NCBI RefSeq assembly: GCF_000719095.1
Contig: NZ_JOEH01000056.1
Coordinates: 1 to 18,420, forward strand
Direction: 5' to 3'
DNA: 18,420 nucleotides
DNA from: Streptacidiphilus jeojiense
GTDB lineage: Bacteria; Actinomycetota; Actinomycetes; Streptomycetales; Streptomycetaceae
The first letter of the stretch is position 1, and every line of letters starts with the position of its first letter. Shown here one piece after another: positions 1 to 7,215 of the stretch. The notes under the pieces are model-generated. The model saw nothing but the letters and a program-made list of their open reading frames with translations. It was not told the DNA's origin and ran no database searches. The position numbers and the translations under genes are program-made.

Positions 1-248
1 CATGACACAGCCCAAGCCCCACCGGGCACTCCTGGATGACGGACAGCCCCACGAACGAGCGACGCCAAACCATCAAGAACGGGACTTAACGCCCTCTGAA
101 GTCGCACCGTCAGCGGAACGACATCGTCACCGAGTTCAGCGACCGGATCCTCGGTCACGACAGCGGCCAGCAGCATCGCCGCATAGCGGTGCTCCAGGCG
201 CACACCCCCGCCACCAGTCGCATAGGGAGAAGCCGCTCCGGTCGTCAT
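1..248 (-). CDS. Partial gene at left edge, nuclease- or STAND-associated N-terminus (tentative)
   Basis: The minus strand is open from an ATG at 248 to the window edge: 82 complete codons, 3' end missing. The product begins MTTGAASPYATGGGGVRLEH and continues through AELGDD and VRGAVRHP to AWAVS. From memory, this SPYATGGGG...E.R start recurs at the N-terminus of large actinobacterial proteins that I associate with defence loci. I cannot name the fold with certainty. The conserved Glu in the E.R segment could belong to a restriction-nuclease-like core, which is inference. A purine-rich stretch, GTGGGGAG, abuts the ATG, so it is closer than an ideal ribosome binding site. The gene diverges from the plus-strand exonuclease fragment. 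Neighbouring the NACHT gene, it supports a defence-island reading. It could instead be an unrelated hypothetical protein. Confidence 0.45.
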   Translation of the reverse strand, partial: MTTGAASPYATGGGGVRLEHRYAAMLLAAVVTEDPVAELGDDVVPLTVRLQRALSPVLDGLASLVRGAVRHPGVPGGAWAVS

Positions 249-597
249 CTCCCCACTCTACGATCTGCGCACAGGCCCGAACCTGCGCGCGCACCGCGAG
301 CGGGCTGCGCCATAAGGCTAAGCAGGGAGATGAGACGGCAATGAGCAGTGCTGCGTGCCAGGTCAGGAGGGATCCCGCCCGGGGCGGTTAGCTTGATCGA
401 GTGAACGTACGGCGGATCGGCTTTGGCCACCCGGCCCCCGCACGACGGAGCGGATGTGTCCAACAACCTGACCATCGCCAGCTTGGACTTCGCTGACGAC
501 ACAGACGCGCCGGGAACCTACTGCGGCCTCGAAGACGGCTGAGGACGCCCTGAACTGAGCCTTGCGCGTCGTAGTAGCGACAGTTGATGTCGTCTCT
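249..597. other. Region without an intact gene
   Basis: This lies between the left-edge gene and exonuclease fragment copy 1. The only coding-like stretch seen is a 28-residue plus-strand reading frame from GTG 456 to TGA 542 (VSNNLTIASLDFADDTDAPG, then TYCGLEDG). It has no convincing ribosome binding site and may be the tail of a lost gene. Bases 574-600 (ACAGTTGA ... ATGACCGG) resemble the sequence just before copy 2 at 5551-5575, so the similarity between the two exonuclease boundaries extends weakly upstream of the good alignment. No RNA gene was seen. Confidence 0.4.
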
Positions 598-1188
598 ATG
601 ACCGGGGACCGGGAGGCTGCAGATTACCAACCCCGTGTGCAGATCGTCACGGGCGACAGAGACCTGTTCCAGTTGGTCGACGACGCGCGGGGGGTGCAGG
701 TGCTCTACCCGATCAAGGGCGTGGGGACGCTGCAGATCACGGACGACGCGCTGCTCGTGGAGAAGTACGGCGTGAACGGCTCCCAGTACGTCGACTTCGC
801 GGTCCTGCGCGGCGACCCGAGCGACGGGCTCCACGGTGTGGTCGGCATCGGCGAGAAGACCGCCACCAAACTCATCACCCAGTACGGCGACCTCGCCGGC
901 ATCCAGGCCGCGGCAGTCGACCTCGACAGCAAGCTCACCCCCGCCCAGCGCAAGCGCATCATCGAAGGCGCCGACTACCTCGCCGTCGCCCCCAAGGTCG
1001 TCAGCGTCGCCACCAACGTCCCGCTCCCCAGCTTCGACCCCACCCTCCGCGCCGAACCCCTCGACCCGGTCACCCTCGAAGAGCTCTCCGAACGCTGGGG
1101 CCTCGGCACACCGATCAAGCGCCTCCTCGACACCCTCGCCGACCGACCTACGCATTACAAGCGCAAGCGAGATCATGGCGACGTGTGA
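598..1188 (+). pseudogene. 5'-3' exonuclease 3' fragment, copy 1
   Basis: The product matches the second half of a bacterial 5'-3' exonuclease (FEN/PIN-like). It has the VTGDRDLFQLVDDARG metal-site segment, LRGDPSDGL and the helix-hairpin-helix core GVVGIGEKTATKL, ending in LSERWGLGTPIKRLLDTLA. The N-terminal half with the first metal-binding aspartates is absent, so a working nuclease is not expected. Similarity to copy 2 starts at about 601 and stops at about 1139. The last 16 codons to the TGA at 1188 are unrelated, so the native C-terminus is also lost. ATG 598 is a possible start but has no good ribosome binding site. The usual Pro in SDGLPG is His here. Differences from copy 2 are mostly silent, so this fragment descends from a gene that was under selection. 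Confidence 0.8.
601..1139 (+). repeat. Long direct repeat, left copy (exonuclease fragment)
   Basis: This aligns with 5571-6109 at a constant offset of 4970 bases without any gap. By my hand count about 46 of 540 positions differ, giving roughly 91% identity. About 11 codons change the amino acid and the rest are silent. The two copies bracket the NACHT gene. Confidence 0.85.
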
Positions 1189-1433
1189 TGGCTAGTGCCG
1201 CGTGGCGCTGTTCCTTCTGATCAGTGTCATGCGGTCGGTTGTCCAGTCCGTTGCGGATTGGCTGAAGTTGGCGCATCCACTCACGCATCGCTCACGCGTC
1301 TGTGGGGGTGCCGAGGCTGCAGCAGGGTCGAACGGCACTGCGTCAGAACTGCCGGCGATGGTTCGGGCTCCGGAAATGCTGCATGAGCTTTAGGGTGAGC
1401 TCCTCAGGGACCATCAAGGATTGGGCCTTCAAG

Positions 1434-4400
1434 GTGACTTCGAAGCCACGCCGTAGCTACGGCAGCGGTACCATTGCCGGGCTCCTCACCCTGGCCCGCG
1501 GCGCGTGCTACTGGCCGGACTGCGGTGAACCAACCATCCGGATGGTCGATGGTGAGCCCGTTCAGAACCTCCAGATCGCCCACATTCGCGCCTTCGAGGA
1601 GAACGGTCCGCGGTTCGACCCCACCTGGTCGGTGGACGAGCGTAATCAGTTCGACAACCTCATCATGCTGTGCACCCCGCACCACAAGGTGATCGATGGC
1701 CCGCGCAGTGCCGAGTTCCCGGTCGAGCTGCTGCTCCGCTGGAAGAGCGCCAGGGAGGCCGATGGCCTCGACGCGCTGGAGGGTCTGGGTGATCTCACCA
1801 AGGCCGACCTCGGCGAGATGATCGCCGAGGCCCAGACCGAACTCCTCGACCGCCTCGGGCCGGCCCTGGACCAGTTCGCCAAGACCGCGCTGGACGCCCG
1901 GACTGACGCGGCCGTCCGCGAGTACCTCCAGCGAGTGGTACAGACATACAGCCGACTGAATCTGGACGTCCTCGGCGACACGGGAAGAGCGGGTGAGCAA
2001 CCACAGATCGGGCTGCGCGAGGTATTCGAGGCGCCGCGCCTGGCGTGGGACTGGCCACGGCACCGACTCCCGGAGCGGCTGAGCCGGGACGTGCTGGATC
2101 GCGGGGAACTGGAGAACGGGGATCTGCCGGGCAGGAGCTCGCCGACGGACACGACCAATCGGCGCGGACAGCCCTCGCAATCCGTCCTCGACGTCCTCGG
2201 CTCGGAGCAGGGTCGACGCTTGGTGGTGCTCGGCGACCCCGGCGCCGGGAAGACGACACTCACGAAGTACCTGGCTCTCGCCCTGGCCGGAGGACTCGAC
2301 AACCCTCCAGACGGTCTGGCGCTGATGAAGGGCGCGGTGCCGATCGTGGTAGAGCTTCGCCGAGTAGCCGATCCGCGCTGGATCGGGAGAACCATCGAGG
2401 ACTACTGGGCCGAGCACAATGCAGCCCAGCGGATGGGCCTTCCTCGTGAGGCGCTGGAAACGCTGCTCGGCCAAGGACAGCACCCAGTGGTAATGGTCTT
2501 CGACGGCCTCGATGAGGTGTTCGACCCGGCCCGGCGCGCCGACATTGCGAAGCACATCACGGCCTTCTCCCAGGGGCACCCCCACGTCCGAACCGTGGTG
2601 ACGTCTCGATCGGTCGGATTCCAAGAAGGGGAGTTCACTCGCGCCGATTTCCGGGTCGCAAAGTTGGAGGACCTGACGCGGCCGCAGATCACCTCGTTCA
2701 TCGGCCGCTGGTACACCGCTGCCGATCCGGACAGTCCGGCGGAGGCTGCCCGGCTCGCCCGTCGCCTCACCGATGCGGTGCGGGATTTTCCGTCTGTCGC
2801 CGAACTCGCAGGAAACCCGCTCCTGCTGACGATCCTCGCGGCCATAGGCCTTGGCTCCTCGATCCCGCGCGACCGCAGGGACGTCTACGAGCACGCCGTC
2901 GAAGTGCTGGCCGGGCGATGGGACCGGGATGCCAAGAACCTGCGGCTGCCACGTCACGCCCATCCCGATGTTGCCCACGCGATCGATGAGCTCGACGGTC
3001 GAACCCTCCAGGATCTACTGGAGTGCATCGCCGCGCGCGTCCAGGAAGGCCAGCAAGGCCCTGGCGGTACGTCAGATGCCGCAGGACCACTCATAGACGT
3101 GGGCGATCTCGAACAGATGATCAGAGACTTCGTCCTGAACCTGGGGTACGCCACCCCGGTCGCGCGCACAGTGGCCCGCGCGATGATCGAGCGCCTGTAC
3201 GAACGCGCCTTCCTCATTCATCCGTTCGGCGCACAGACCTACGGATTCGTGCACCGGATATTCCTGGAGTACCTCGCGGCGCGCGACCTGTCGCACCGGT
3301 ACAGGCAGTGGGACGAGGAGCAGTTGATCGACATGCTCGCCGAACGGGCTGTCGATCCCGGCTGGCGCGAAGTGGTCCTCCTGTTCCTCGGCATGGTCAG
3401 CCGCGACGCAGAGGCTCTGCACGCCAGGTTCGTCGCACGCCTGTTGCGAATGCACCGGCGCGCCGGATCGGCGCCGCACTTCCGTACCGCCGGGGACACC
3501 GAGTTTCTGGACCTCGCCCTGCAGGCCCTTGCCGAGGCACATCGGATCGGCCGGGCACCGAGCCACTCGGCGCTGACTCCGGAGCAGGCTGAGTCCTCGC
3601 TCCCGGTCCAGAGCGATGCGGTCATCGATGAGATCACCGCACTGCTCGGTGCGCTTCCCGGCGTGACGTTCCCCCGCGCAGTCACCGTCCTGCCGACCTT
3701 CCCAGGGTCCTGGAGCGGCCGCGAGCGATTCCGACGCTGGTACCTGCCGCATGTCGTGCTCGGTGACCGCGTCAGCCTCACTGCAACTGGCCTCGCGTTG
3801 GCGATGTGCCGCGATGTTCGCGAGGCGATCACGCTGGCCGGGGTCACGTGGAACGAGACCGGAGCCAGTGTGATGAGAGCGCTCGGGGCGAGGTGGGCAC
3901 ACGAAGCCGGCGTACGGGAGACCGTGCTCACCCTCGCGGTGAGCGAGGATGCGGCCACGGAACTGCGAGCTGAGGCTCTCCGGGTGCTCGGGGAGAACTT
4001 CGGCGAGGACGCGGACACTCGGAGGCTGCTGATCGAGACTGCGTCCGTTGTCGGATCACATCCCCAGATCCGGGGCTCGGCCTTGGTCATGCTGGCAAAG
4101 CACTGCTCGGCTGCCCCTGACTGCCGACGGATCGTCCTGGCTGTCGCGAACAACCCGGAGGCCGAGCCAGGGGTGCGGAGCAGAGTGCTGGGGGCATTGG
4201 CCCGCTACTGGACGCGGGACAGCGCGGCGCACCGTGCGGTGTTCCGCGCGACCAGTGATCGAAGCGCGGAGGTGCGTAGTGGCGCCTGGAACGCGCTGAC
4301 CCAGTCGGGGGTCACGGGGGAAGACCTCCGTCGCGGTGCGCTGACCGCCATCACCGCCCAGGATGCCCAGGAGCGTCTGGCGGCAATGAGGCTGCTGGGC

Positions 4401-5426
4401 TCTTGGTGGTCACACGACGAGGAGGTGCGAGGTGCTGTGCTGGCCTCTGCCATCGGGAACCCCGACGACCAAGCGCTGCTCCACACCCTGGGCGAGTACT
4501 GGGGCGAGGACCGCGAGGTCAGGACACTCCTTCTCGATGTCGCACGTGACTCCAGCCGCCCTCAGCATGTCCGCGGGGCTGCCTGCTGGGTGCTGAGCGA
4601 GCACTGGCGGGACGACGAGGAGGTAAGGCAGTTGCTGCTTTTCCTCGCACGCGAGGGGGAGGCTGAAGTCCGTTCGAAGGTGATGGAGGCGCTGTCAGAA
4701 GGTTGGGAATCCGACGACGAAGTGCGGCGCACAATGATCGCCGCTGCGAACGAATCAGGGATAGAACTTCACTGGTTTGCAATGGAGTTGGCCGGTTTCT
4801 CATGGCCAGGGGATCCCGGAATCCGGCAGGCGCTGTTGGCCGCAGTGCATGACGAGAACTCCGGCATCCGCTGGTTCGCCATCGAGACCCTGGCGCAGCG
4901 CTGGCCCCAGGACGAGGATGTTCGACAGGTCGTACTAGCGAGCGTTGCCGATCAAGAAGAGGTCGTCCGAAGGACTGCTGTCAAGGCCCTTGGTGACCAG
5001 TGGCCACACGACCGGGAGGCACGACAAAGCGTACTCGCAGCCATCGGCGACTCGCACCCGTACGTTCGATCCGATGCGTTGGAGGTAGCGGGTGACCGGT
5101 GGCCGTCGGACGACGAGGTCCGACGATTGGCGCAGGAAGCCTCTCACGATCCCGAGCCACTGGTCGCCGTTACTGCACTGCGCGTCCTGGTCCAGCGGTG
5201 GCCGCTGGACGACGAGACCCACGCTGCTGTGGTTCGCTCACTGGACGGCCCGGAGCAGATCGATGCCCTGCGACTGCTGGCGCTGGTGTGGCCGGAGCAC
5301 AGCGAGACGGTCTCGGCCATCCAACAAGTGCGCGAGAAGGATCCAACCACCCACACGGCGACCTCACAGCTCCTGTCGCTCGTCGCCGCCAGTGGGTCTT
5401 CGAGCGGTGCTTCCGCCAGGGACTGA
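1434..5426 (+). CDS. HNH-NACHT-HEAT repeat protein, candidate anti-phage NLR-like protein
   Basis: This encodes a predicted 1330-residue cytoplasmic protein in three parts. (1) An HNH-like domain at residues 20-95 has C25 and C30 (CYWPDC), A49-H50-I51, N75, C80 and H83-H84. (2) A NACHT-type STAND ATPase has Walker A GDPGAGKT at 267-274, Walker B VFDGLDE at 355-361, an NPLLLTI motif, and FVHRIFLEYLAA at about 605-616, typical of the NACHT winged-helix region. (3) About 15 HEAT-like repeats of 30-35 residues run from about 815 to 1313, many with W then DDEVR. In characterised bacterial NACHT defence proteins the C-terminus senses the phage and oligomerisation activates the N-terminal effector. 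Here the effector would be an HNH nuclease, which is inference. I chose GTG 1434 (AAGGA about 10 bases upstream) because it gives VTSKPRRSYGSG, a family-like distance before the first Cys. ATG 1383 is an alternative. The gene stands alone between two exonuclease fragments. Confidence 0.85.
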   Translation: MTSKPRRSYGSGTIAGLLTLARGACYWPDCGEPTIRMVDGEPVQNLQIAHIRAFEENGPRFDPTWSVDERNQFDNLIMLCTPHHKVIDGPRSAEFPVELLLRWKSAREADGLDALEGLGDLTKADLGEMIAEAQTELLDRLGPALDQFAKTALDARTDAAVREYLQRVVQTYSRLNLDVLGDTGRAGEQPQIGLREVFEAPRLAWDWPRHRLPERLSRDVLDRGELENGDLPGRSSPTDTTNRRGQPSQSVLDVLGSEQGRRLVVLGDPGAGKTTLTKYLALALAGGLDNPPDGLALMKGAVPIVVELRRVADPRWIGRTIEDYWAEHNAAQRMGLPREALETLLGQGQHPVVMVFDGLDEVFDPARRADIAKHITAFSQGHPHVRTVVTSRSVGFQEGEFTRADFRVAKLEDLTRPQITSFIGRWYTAADPDSPAEAARLARRLTDAVRDFPSVAELAGNPLLLTILAAIGLGSSIPRDRRDVYEHAVEVLAGRWDRDAKNLRLPRHAHPDVAHAIDELDGRTLQDLLECIAARVQEGQQGPGGTSDAAGPLIDVGDLEQMIRDFVLNLGYATPVARTVARAMIERLYERAFLIHPFGAQTYGFVHRIFLEYLAARDLSHRYRQWDEEQLIDMLAERAVDPGWREVVLLFLGMVSRDAEALHARFVARLLRMHRRAGSAPHFRTAGDTEFLDLALQALAEAHRIGRAPSHSALTPEQAESSLPVQSDAVIDEITALLGALPGVTFPRAVTVLPTFPGSWSGRERFRRWYLPHVVLGDRVSLTATGLALAMCRDVREAITLAGVTWNETGASVMRALGARWAHEAGVRETVLTLAVSEDAATELRAEALRVLGENFGEDADTRRLLIETASVVGSHPQIRGSALVMLAKHCSAAPDCRRIVLAVANNPEAEPGVRSRVLGALARYWTRDSAAHRAVFRATSDRSAEVRSGAWNALTQSGVTGEDLRRGALTAITAQDAQERLAAMRLLGSWWSHDEEVRGAVLASAIGNPDDQALLHTLGEYWGEDREVRTLLLDVARDSSRPQHVRGAACWVLSEHWRDDEEVRQLLLFLAREGEAEVRSKVMEALSEGWESDDEVRRTMIAAANESGIELHWFAMELAGFSWPGDPGIRQALLAAVHDENSGIRWFAIETLAQRWPQDEDVRQVVLASVADQEEVVRRTAVKALGDQWPHDREARQSVLAAIGDSHPYVRSDALEVAGDRWPSDDEVRRLAQEASHDPEPLVAVTALRVLVQRWPLDDETHAAVVRSLDGPEQIDALRLLALVWPEHSETVSAIQQVREKDPTTHTATSQLLSLVAASGSSSGASARD

Positions 5427-5494
5427 TCGGCGATCGGTTCATGTGATTGAAGCGGTCGGCATTGGCTTCACCACCAGGGCGGGAGACCGCGGAG

Positions 5495-5509
5495 TTGACA
5501 GCAGGTCAG
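5495..5509. promoter_or_regulatory. TTGAC-N5-GTCAg dyad, unit 1
   Basis: TTGAC AGCAG GTCAG is an inverted repeat with 5-bp arms, one mismatch and a 5-bp spacer. It lies in the first 59-bp repeat unit, downstream of the NACHT gene. No gene start follows it closely, so a role other than an ordinary operator is possible. Confidence 0.4.
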
Positions 5510-5553
5510 GATCCCACGCATTGGCCTCACCACCACCCTGGGCAGCAGAACAG

Positions 5554-5568
5554 TTGACACTAGGTCAA
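5554..5568. promoter_or_regulatory. TTGAC-N5-GTCAA perfect dyad, unit 2
   Basis: TTGAC ACTAG GTCAA is a perfect inverted repeat with a 5-bp spacer. It sits exactly 59 bp after the unit 1 dyad and ends 3 bp before the exonuclease homology starts. Position at a junction suggests a protein-binding or recombination site, which is inference. Confidence 0.5.
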
Positions 5569-5570
5569 TA

Positions 5571-6109
5571 ACCGGCGACCGGGAGGCTGCAGATTACCAA
5601 CCCCGCGTGCAGATCGTCACGGGCGACAGGGACCTGTTCCAGCTGGTGGACAACGCGCGGGGCGTTCAGGTGCTCTACCCGATCAAGGGCGTGGGCACGC
5701 TGCAAATCACGGACGACGCGCTGCTTATCGAGAAGTACGGCGTCAACGGCTCCCAGTACGTCGACTTCGCCGTCCTCCGCGGCGACCCCAGCGACGGACT
5801 GCCCGGTGTGGTCGGTATCGGCGAGAAGACCGCCACCAAGCTCATCGCCCAATACGGCGACCTCGCCGGCATCCAAGCCGCAGCCGTGGACCCGGACAGC
5901 AAGCTCACCCCCACCCAACGCAAGCGCCTCATCGAAGGCACCGACTACCTCGCCGTCGCCCCCAAGGTCGTCAGCGTCGCCACCGACATCCCCCTCCCCA
6001 CCTTCGACCCCACCCTCCGCGCCGAACCCCTCGACCCCGTCACCCTCGAAGAACTTTCCGAACGCTGGGGCTTGGGCACCCCAATCAAGCGCCTCCTCGA
6101 CACCCTCGC
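5571..6109 (+). repeat. Long direct repeat, right copy (exonuclease fragment)
   Basis: This is the partner of 601-1139: 539 colinear bases, no indels, about 91% identical by hand alignment. The 59-bp tandem repeat ends at its left border. Confidence 0.85.
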
Positions 6110-6125
6110 TCAGAAGGGAAAATAG
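5571..6125 (+). pseudogene. 5'-3' exonuclease 3' fragment, copy 2
   Basis: This is the same second half of a 5'-3' exonuclease as copy 1, with TGDRDLFQL, SDGLPGVVGIGEKTATKL (consensus Pro retained) and a tail ending LLDTLAQKGK before TAG. The natural-looking C-terminus and stop suggest copy 2 keeps the native gene end. The N-terminal half is missing at the same point as in copy 1. The position of copy 1's ATG is ATA here, and the first in-frame start is GTG 5607, just before QIVTGDRD, with no obvious ribosome binding site. A protein made from it would lack half of the catalytic site. It may be the chromosomal remainder left after an insertion, with a full-length gene elsewhere. Confidence 0.8.
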
Positions 6126-6151
6126 GTCGACAGCAACCCTCGCTTGAAAGC

Positions 6152-6174
6152 GTGACGGCCTTCGTGGCGGTCAC
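6152..6174. terminator. Hairpin after exonuclease copy 2
   Basis: GTGACGGCC and GGCGGTCAC form a 9-bp stem with one mismatch around a 5-base loop, 27 bases past the TAG of copy 2. It has no T-run, which is common in actinomycetes. It could serve copy 2, or weakly the convergent phoU-like gene. Confidence 0.4.
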
Positions 6175-6330
6175 CGGGGTTCGATAGTCAGTCCGGTCTG
6201 AGCGAAGCAGCCGTCGATCACCGGCCACGAAACTCCTTGAAGACCCGGTGTTCTGGTGCGACCGGTGGGAAAAATAGCCCGCGGTGCCGACCTGCTGGCC
6301 GGGTCCATTGGCCTTGTCGCCCCCACGCTC

Positions 6331-7017
6331 CTAGCGTTGACCCCACTGCTGGCCGGCGGATTCGTCTGACGGGGGGTCGGTGTGTTCGCCGGTGACGAGG
6401 TAGACGACACGTTTGGCGACGGACACGGCGTGGTCGGCGAACCGTTCGTAGAAGCGGCCGACGAGAGTGACCTCGACGGCGGCTTCCACACTGTGCGGCC
6501 AGCGATCATCCAGCAGGCGTCGGAACAGGGCGCGGTGCAGGTCGTCCATGGCGTCGTCATCGCCTTCCAGTTCGCGTGCGACAGTGACCTCGCGAGTGGC
6601 GATGACGTCGGCGGCCTTGGCCATCAGGCGCTGGGCGACGTGTCCCATCTCCAGCACGGTGGCGCGCAGCTCGCTGGGGATGGCGTGGTCGGGGAAACGG
6701 TGCCGGGCCAGCTTCGCGACGTTCAGGGCCAGATCGCCCGAGCGTTCCAGGTCCGCGCTGATGCGCAGCGCGGTCACCACGGTGCGCAGTTCGGTGGCGA
6801 CGGGTTGCTGCCGCGCCAGGACCGCGATCGCCCGTTCCTCCAGGTCACGCTGCAGGTCGTCGAGCTTGTCATCGGCCGCGATCACGGTTTCGGCGAGCTG
6901 CAGGTCGACCTCCAGGAGGGCAGTCGTGGCCCGGCCGATGGCCGATGCTGCAAGCTGGGCCATCTGCTCCAGTCCGGCCGTGATCGCCTCCAGCTCCTGA
7001 CGGTACGCGTCGCGCAT
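6331..7017 (-). CDS. phoU: PhoU-like phosphate signalling protein
   Basis: The 228-residue all-helical protein has two PhoU repeats. It opens MRDAYRQELEAITAGLEQMA. The first repeat includes ERAIAVLARQQPVATELRTV and ISADLERSGDLALNVAK. The second includes the equivalent VTLVGRFYERFADHAVSVAKR. PhoU proteins couple the Pst transporter to the PhoR-type kinase and restrain the phosphate-starvation response. The length is close to the usual 210-240. ATG 7017 is preceded by GGAG at suitable spacing (TTTACGGAGCAGTG). No pst or pho two-component genes are nearby, so this is an orphan locus, with a SpoIIE phosphatase gene 200 bp upstream on the same strand. The C-terminus after YLVTGEH is a polar tail. 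Confidence 0.9.
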   Translation of the reverse strand: MRDAYRQELEAITAGLEQMAQLAASAIGRATTALLEVDLQLAETVIAADDKLDDLQRDLEERAIAVLARQQPVATELRTVVTALRISADLERSGDLALNVAKLARHRFPDHAIPSELRATVLEMGHVAQRLMAKAADVIATREVTVARELEGDDDAMDDLHRALFRRLLDDRWPHSVEAAVEVTLVGRFYERFADHAVSVAKRVVYLVTGEHTDPPSDESAGQQWGQR

Positions 7018-7215
7018 CACTGCTCCGTAAAGTGTCGGGCGGCCCAAGGGACCGGGGATCGGTCTGATTGTCCCGCGTCTATCGGCGCCTTTGTCAGCGC
7101 ACGCCAGGAGGCTCCTACGGAGGTGCTCCGGCGGGTAACTGGCAACTGAGGGTGGAAGCCGCTCGTACAGACCGCAATGCAGACGGATGCTCACCGGCCG
7201 GAGCCGTGCGCTGCC

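Larger units (their letters stand above)
5459..5576 (+). repeat. Imperfect 59-bp tandem repeat, two units
   Basis: Unit 1 (5459-5517) and unit 2 (5518-5576) align without gaps. Conserved blocks are GCATTGGC-N-TCACCACCA at the start and AGTTGACA-NN-AGGTCA in the second half. The rest is diverged, with roughly 60% identity overall. The second unit runs straight into the exonuclease homology at 5571. Its role is unknown; a recombination site, iteron-like protein-binding array or operator are all possible. Confidence 0.65.

Noticed and set aside
2..391. Plus-strand 129-codon open frame at the left edge
   Set aside because: Composition is His/Arg/Pro-rich with no family pattern; the minus strand carries the gene-like protein over the first 248 bases.
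1404..2978. Long minus-strand open frame opposite the NACHT gene
   Set aside because: It mirrors the G+C-rich coding strand. It has no motifs, while the plus frame has complete NACHT and HNH signatures.
4776..4786. TTTGCAA inside the NACHT gene as a further TTGCA site
   Set aside because: Only one half-site is present, inside coding sequence; no inverted partner at the right spacing.
6170..6200. GGTTCGA resembling a tRNA T-loop
   Set aside because: No flanking T-stem, anticodon arm or acceptor stem can be folded, so it is not a tRNA.
6256..6369. Hydrophobic 37-residue plus-strand frame (VRPVGKIARGADLLAGSIGL...)
   Set aside because: It overlaps the 3' end of the phoU-like gene, has no ribosome binding site and no known family. 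It could be a small membrane peptide, but the evidence is too thin.
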